From Candidatus Zixiibacteriota bacterium (GTDB lineage Bacteria > Zixibacteria > MSB-5A5 > GN15 > PGXB01), in the NCBI GenBank assembly GCA_030591405.1, contig JAUVBC010000056.1, positions 1 to 9,858 of the forward strand: a stretch of 9,858 nucleotides of DNA, written 5' to 3'. Under the pieces are notes generated by a model that saw only the letters and a list, made by a program, of their open reading frames with translations, searched no databases and was not told the DNA's origin. Made by a program: the position numbers and the translations under genes. The stretch's first letter is position 1; each line of letters starts with the position of its first letter. Positions 6,426 to 9,858 of this stretch are shown here, piece after piece.

Positions 6426-7990
6426 TGGGACCTCCCGTCTTTATTTTCAGTTATATTTTTCACCATCTGATTTATCAACGCGGTCATATTATGAGGGTCC
6501 GCTTCTTCTGAAACCTTTATTCCAGCTTCTTTAAGAATTTTTGAAGTTGCGGGACCAATCGAATAAATCTCTGCATTTGAAATCAAAGATTTAACTTCTT
6601 CCTTCTCGAGATTTTCATAAAGTCCGTTGACCGTTGAACCGCTTGAAAAAATGATAACGTCCGGCGGATATTCAAACAGTTTTTCTTTCAAACCGCCCGA
6701 CCATTCAGGGTAATATGTATTATAAACTGTTAGCGGGATAACATTTGCACCTGCTTTTGTTAATGCCTTCTCAATTGAATCGGCCGCAAGAACACCTCGA
6801 ACACGAACGATCTCAGCTTTTTTGAGATCAACTTTTTCTTTCATCTCTTTTCCAAGAGCAATTGATGTTGCCTTTTTAGGAATAAAATCGGCCATCAGAC
6901 CAAACTTTTGCAAATCGGCTGCGGTTGATGTCCCAATTGCGGCGATTTTATAATCACCAAGTCGTCTGATATCGCCCGATTGCTCCAGAAACTGTTTCAT
7001 GAAAAACCGAACGCCAGTTTCACTGGTAAAGATGAGCCATCTGTTTTTTGATTTTATTTTATCATAGGCATTCCAGCCCTTGGGATCGAGATACTCCTCG
7101 ACTTCAATGGTCGGATATGGTAATACTTCAGCGCCCTGCTCCCTCAGATATTCATATATCTTTTGTGCCGGAGCCGCCGCACGAGTTACCATCACTCGGG
7201 TGCCCATTAGTGGCTTGCCCTTAAACCATTCCAGCCATGGCTGCAAAGTCACAACCTCACCGATTATAAACAACGACGGTGGTTTGATACCTTTTTCCTT
7301 AACTGCAGAAGGCAACTCGGACAGTTTTGAGGCAACATATTTTTGCGTCGGAAATGTACCCCGCTCAATTATTGCGGCGGGAGTATCTGGCGACATCCCG
7401 GATTTGATCAAAGTGCCGACAATATTTTCTATTTCGCCGACCCCCATATAGATTACAATTGTACCGCCTTTGGCTTTGCCGATCCATTCCCATGGTACCG
7501 TGGAAGCTTTTTTCTCACGGGCCTTATGCCCGGTGACAAACATCACAAATGAAGCAAGTTGTCGATCGGTGCAGGGGATACCACTATAGGCCGGGACGGC
7601 AACTCCGGCGGTAACACCCGGTATTATTTCAAAATCGATATCATGCTGGCGAAGGAATTTTGCTTCCTCGCCGCCGCGCCCGAAGATAAGCGGATCGCTG
7701 CCTTTTAGGCGAACAATCGAATTATGTTCTTCAGCCAGCTTTATCATCAGCTTATTTATTTCATTTTGCGAACAACATTGTCGCCCCGATTTTTTCCCGA
7801 CATAATGTCTTTCAATATGAGCCGGCAGAGCAACAATCAATTCGGAAGGAACAAGATTATCATAAATAACCGCGTCGCAATTATCCAAGGCCAGTTTTCC
7901 TTTGACCGTGATAAGTCCGGGATCGCCGGGACCGGCGCCAACCAGATAGACAAAACCTTTTTCTAACTTTTTGCTTTTTGATTCATTCAT
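6422..7990 (-). CDS. cobA-hemD: Fused uroporphyrinogen-III C-methyltransferase (SUMT) / uroporphyrinogen-III synthase
   Basis: The 522-residue protein joins two successive enzymes. Residues about 12-250 are the SAM-dependent methyltransferase that turns uroporphyrinogen III into precorrin-2. Its motifs are VGAGPGDPGLIT (17-28), VRLKGSDPLIFGRGGEE (93-109), IIPGVTAG (122-129) and RQLASFVMFVTGH (143-155). Residues about 261-515 are HemD, which cyclises hydroxymethylbilane to uroporphyrinogen III. Its blocks include VMVTRAAAPAQ (267-277), IFTSETGVRFF (320-330), IFSSGSTVNGL (447-457) and IGPATSKILKEAG (478-490). Such fusions are common in anaerobes, and they channel substrate toward siroheme or cobalamin. 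It starts 12 bases after the upstream dehydrogenase gene with no good Shine-Dalgarno sequence, so coupled translation is likely. It overlaps hemB by four bases. Both domains look complete. Confidence 0.95.
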   Translation of the reverse strand: MNESKSKKLEKGFVYLVGAGPGDPGLITVKGKLALDNCDAVIYDNLVPSELIVALPAHIERHYVGKKSGRQCCSQNEINKLMIKLAEEHNSIVRLKGSDPLIFGRGGEEAKFLRQHDIDFEIIPGVTAGVAVPAYSGIPCTDRQLASFVMFVTGHKAREKKASTVPWEWIGKAKGGTIVIYMGVGEIENIVGTLIKSGMSPDTPAAIIERGTFPTQKYVASKLSELPSAVKEKGIKPPSLFIIGEVVTLQPWLEWFKGKPLMGTRVMVTRAAAPAQKIYEYLREQGAEVLPYPTIEVEEYLDPKGWNAYDKIKSKNRWLIFTSETGVRFFMKQFLEQSGDIRRLGDYKIAAIGTSTAADLQKFGLMADFIPKKATSIALGKEMKEKVDLKKAEIVRVRGVLAADSIEKALTKAGANVIPLTVYNTYYPEWSGGLKEKLFEYPPDVIIFSSGSTVNGLYENLEKEEVKSLISNAEIYSIGPATSKILKEAGIKVSEEADPHNMTALINQMVKNITENKDGRSQ

Positions 7991-8002
7991 CTTATAAAGA
8001 TA

Positions 8003-8641
8003 CTAATATTCAAGCATTTTATCCAGTTCGGAATCTAATTCCTTGTCCGATAAATCCTTAAGGAGTTTTTTCCAGTCAGAATTAATAAACCGTTCGAAAC
8101 AGTTCGCTTTTTCCTGAGGATTGCCTTTCCAGCGTTTATGAACTTTCTTGCGAAACTCAGTTGCCTGTTTAGCGATTTTGCTCCAATGTTGAGGGAATAT
8201 ATCTTCCAGAATCATTCTCAAATGGCCGGAAAGAAAAGGTGCCTTACCATCTGAAAGAATCGAAATAGCCAGGCAATCCCGCAGAATCGTTGCCGGGAAT
8301 ATAAAATCGCACAGGCTGGGACTATCAACCACATTAATTGGGACCCCGGCTTTATTGCAATCATTGGCTACCGTTTTGTTGACCTCGGCGTCATCGCTGG
8401 CGGCAATGACAATACCATATTTTGATGCCTCACCAACAATATATTCACGTTTTTCAATATTAATTAATTTGCGTTCGGCGTAATATTCTATTTTGTCTTC
8501 CAGTTTGGGAGCAATGATCGTCAATTGAGAATCATATTCAAGCATAGTTTCGACTTTGCGAAGAGCCACATTTCCACCGCCAACTATTAAACATGGTTTT
8601 TTCTTAAGTGACAATCCGATTGGTAAATATTCATTTGGCAT
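8003..8641 (-). CDS. sirC: Precorrin-2 dehydrogenase (CysG N-terminal / SirC / Met8-like)
   Basis: This enzyme oxidises precorrin-2 to sirohydrochlorin with NAD; some relatives also insert iron to give siroheme. The 212-residue protein has the Rossmann loop VGGGNVALRKVE (20-31). It also has NVVDSPSLCDFIFPA (103-117), whose D106 matches the catalytic Asp of CysG, Met8p and SirC. LSDGKAPFLSGHLR (129-142) follows as the usual SxxGxxP/LxxxLR-type block, then a charged helical C-terminus. It lacks a methyltransferase domain, which is supplied by the next gene. The start ATG has GGAG seven bases upstream, 14 bases after the hemA stop. Whether it chelates iron or needs a separate CbiK/SirB enzyme cannot be told from sequence. 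Its place between hemA and cobA-hemD supports siroheme formation, the cofactor of dissimilatory sulfite reductase. Confidence 0.92.
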   Translation of the reverse strand: MPNEYLPIGLSLKKKPCLIVGGGNVALRKVETMLEYDSQLTIIAPKLEDKIEYYAERKLINIEKREYIVGEASKYGIVIAASDDAEVNKTVANDCNKAGVPINVVDSPSLCDFIFPATILRDCLAISILSDGKAPFLSGHLRMILEDIFPQHWSKIAKQATEFRKKVHKRWKGNPQEKANCFERFINSDWKKLLKDLSDKELDSELDKMLEY

Positions 8642-8655
8642 ATTTTATCTCCAGA

Positions 8656-9858
8656 TCAACTGTTATTATTCTCATTTATTTTAAGGGTCAGCATTTTTTT
8701 AACCATTATTTTGCCAGCCTTCTCTAATTGTTTACGTAAGTTTGGCTCAAGATTTTCAAACAATATTCCCAGCTCATGTTGGTAAACGGAATCAAAAGCT
8801 TCACCGAGACCGTTATAGATCGGTTCCTGCCTGACCTGCTTGAACCAATAAGCGAACTCATCAAGTTTCCGATTAATAATCTCTTCGGCCTGAGGAATCG
8901 CCTTTTCTCTTATGGCCTGTTGAGTTTTGACATACTGATGAATATCTTCAATATCTAATATAGTAATATTGGGATATGAATTTTTGTTGGCTTCGACATC
9001 ACGAGGGATTGCCATATCTACAATAATTGTCTTCTTGTCTGGATTATTTTTTGTTAATCGTGTTAGCATTTCAGACGATATTATTGGCATGGTTGATCCG
9101 GTGCAGGTAATAACAACATCCGCTTCAATTAATAATTCTTCAAGTCTGCCCAACCCAAAACCAGCACTGCCAAATTTTTCGGCAAAAGTTATTGCTTTTT
9201 GCTCGGTTCGGTTGACAAAAACTAATTTTCCATAATTGTCTTTTATTAAATTAGACGCCGCCATCGATATCATCTGATTGATCCCAACAAAAAGAAAATT
9301 TGGTTTTTTCAAATCACTAATTTTACTTTTAAGTAACCCAACCGCCGCGCTGCTTATTGAGCAGGAACCTTTACCCATCTCGGTATCGGTGCGAACCAGC
9401 TTACCAACCCGGAACGATTGATGAAAAAGCCGATGAATCACTTTTCCGGTCGTCCTTACCGCGCAAGTGGAGCTGTAGGCATCCTTCATCTGTCCGATAA
9501 TCTGATTTTCCCCAAGGACCATCGAGTCTATTCCGGCGGCAACCCGAAACTGATGATCGGCAGTATGCTTATTCTTCTTGATGTAGAACTTGTCCGCTAA
9601 ATCAGATATCTTCTGTTTATTGAATTGTGAATAAAACTCTTCCACAATCTCAAACGGTTCACGTTTTTTAAAAGCGACAAAATAAAATTCAACTCGATTA
9701 CAGGTAGATAAAATGGCCGATTCCCGTACATCTGATAATTTGCCAAACAAAGAATTTGCTCGCGCCAGATCGTCTTTGGTTATTTGTAATTTTTCGCGTT
9801 CTTCCAGTGTACTGGATTTATGATTAATACCGCAAACAACCAACTGCCAATTTATTGA
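8656..9858 (-). CDS. hemA: Glutamyl-tRNA reductase (5' end at or beyond right edge)
   Basis: HemA reduces glutamyl-tRNA to glutamate-1-semialdehyde, the first step of C5-pathway tetrapyrrole synthesis. The frame remains open to the right edge. A TTG at 9841-9843 could start a 395-residue protein, but no Shine-Dalgarno sequence precedes it and the upstream codons (S-I-N-W-Q) are open, so the true start may lie outside. Numbering from that TTG: GINHKSS at 5-11, the catalytic Cys C48 in STCNRVE, GIDSMVLGENQIIGQMK at 104-120, the nucleotide-binding region from 182, and VNRTE at 210-214. A dimerisation helix region (about 305-395) ends the protein. The usual GxGxM loop reads GINQM at 187-191, lacking the second glycine. 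The other signatures are intact, so I expect function. It heads the visible minus-strand cluster; its promoter is not in the window. Confidence 0.94.
   Translation of the reverse strand, partial: SINWQLVVCGINHKSSTLEEREKLQITKDDLARANSLFGKLSDVRESAILSTCNRVEFYFVAFKKREPFEIVEEFYSQFNKQKISDLADKFYIKKNKHTADHQFRVAAGIDSMVLGENQIIGQMKDAYSSTCAVRTTGKVIHRLFHQSFRVGKLVRTDTEMGKGSCSISSAAVGLLKSKISDLKKPNFLFVGINQMISMAASNLIKDNYGKLVFVNRTEQKAITFAEKFGSAGFGLGRLEELLIEADVVITCTGSTMPIISSEMLTRLTKNNPDKKTIIVDMAIPRDVEANKNSYPNITILDIEDIHQYVKTQQAIREKAIPQAEEIINRKLDEFAYWFKQVRQEPIYNGLGEAFDSVYQHELGILFENLEPNLRKQLEKAGKIMVKKMLTLKINENNNS

Noticed and set aside
9841..9843. TTG as the certain start of hemA
   Set aside because: There is no Shine-Dalgarno sequence before it and the frame is open to the window edge, so I kept the gene as running off the right end.

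Overview
This window comes from an anaerobic bacterium with a dissimilatory sulfate-reduction (sulfate-activation) pathway. It carries sat, aprB, aprA and a qmoC-type membrane subunit, followed by a tetrapyrrole cluster able to feed siroheme and heme synthesis. No rRNA or other phylogenetic marker is present, so I do not name a taxon. The visible AprA lacks the insertion I remember from Desulfovibrio AprA and resembles the shorter Archaeoglobus-type form. Genes are of moderate GC and the main intergenic region is strongly AT-rich. I see no mobile element, CRISPR array, tRNA or rRNA.

Layout. (1) 1-2585, minus strand: sat, aprB and aprA in that transcription order, with aprA cut by the left edge. 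They appear to form one operon: ATP sulfurylase makes APS and the AprAB reductase converts it to sulfite and AMP. (2) 2586-3231: a 646-base divergent intergenic region. Its sat side has a perfect TATAAT, an overlapping TGTGA-N6-TCACA palindrome and two related sites upstream. It also has a small GC-rich hairpin in the sat leader. Its other side has a sigma70-like promoter for qmoC. (3) 3232-4407, plus: qmoC, a membrane-bound HdrC-HdrE-type subunit that passes quinol electrons toward AprAB, ended by a strong intrinsic terminator. (4) 4565-5443, plus: a stand-alone guanidino-group hydrolase of the arginine deiminase/DDAH/amidinotransferase superfamily. (5) 5454-9858, minus: hemA (cut by the right edge), sirC-like, a cobA-hemD fusion and hemB. 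They are tightly packed, with gaps of 14 and 12 bases and then a 4-base ATGA overlap.

How they fit. Sat, AprAB and the Qmo complex are the first half of sulfate respiration. DsrAB, the sulfite reductase of the second half, needs siroheme. The right-hand cluster supplies glutamyl-tRNA reductase, porphobilinogen synthase, uroporphyrinogen-III synthase plus SUMT, and precorrin-2 dehydrogenase. hemL and hemC are not in the window. The observations most worth checking are the sat operator array, the separation of qmoC from qmoAB within the visible region, and the altered nucleotide-binding loop in HemA. I found no clearly undescribed system here.
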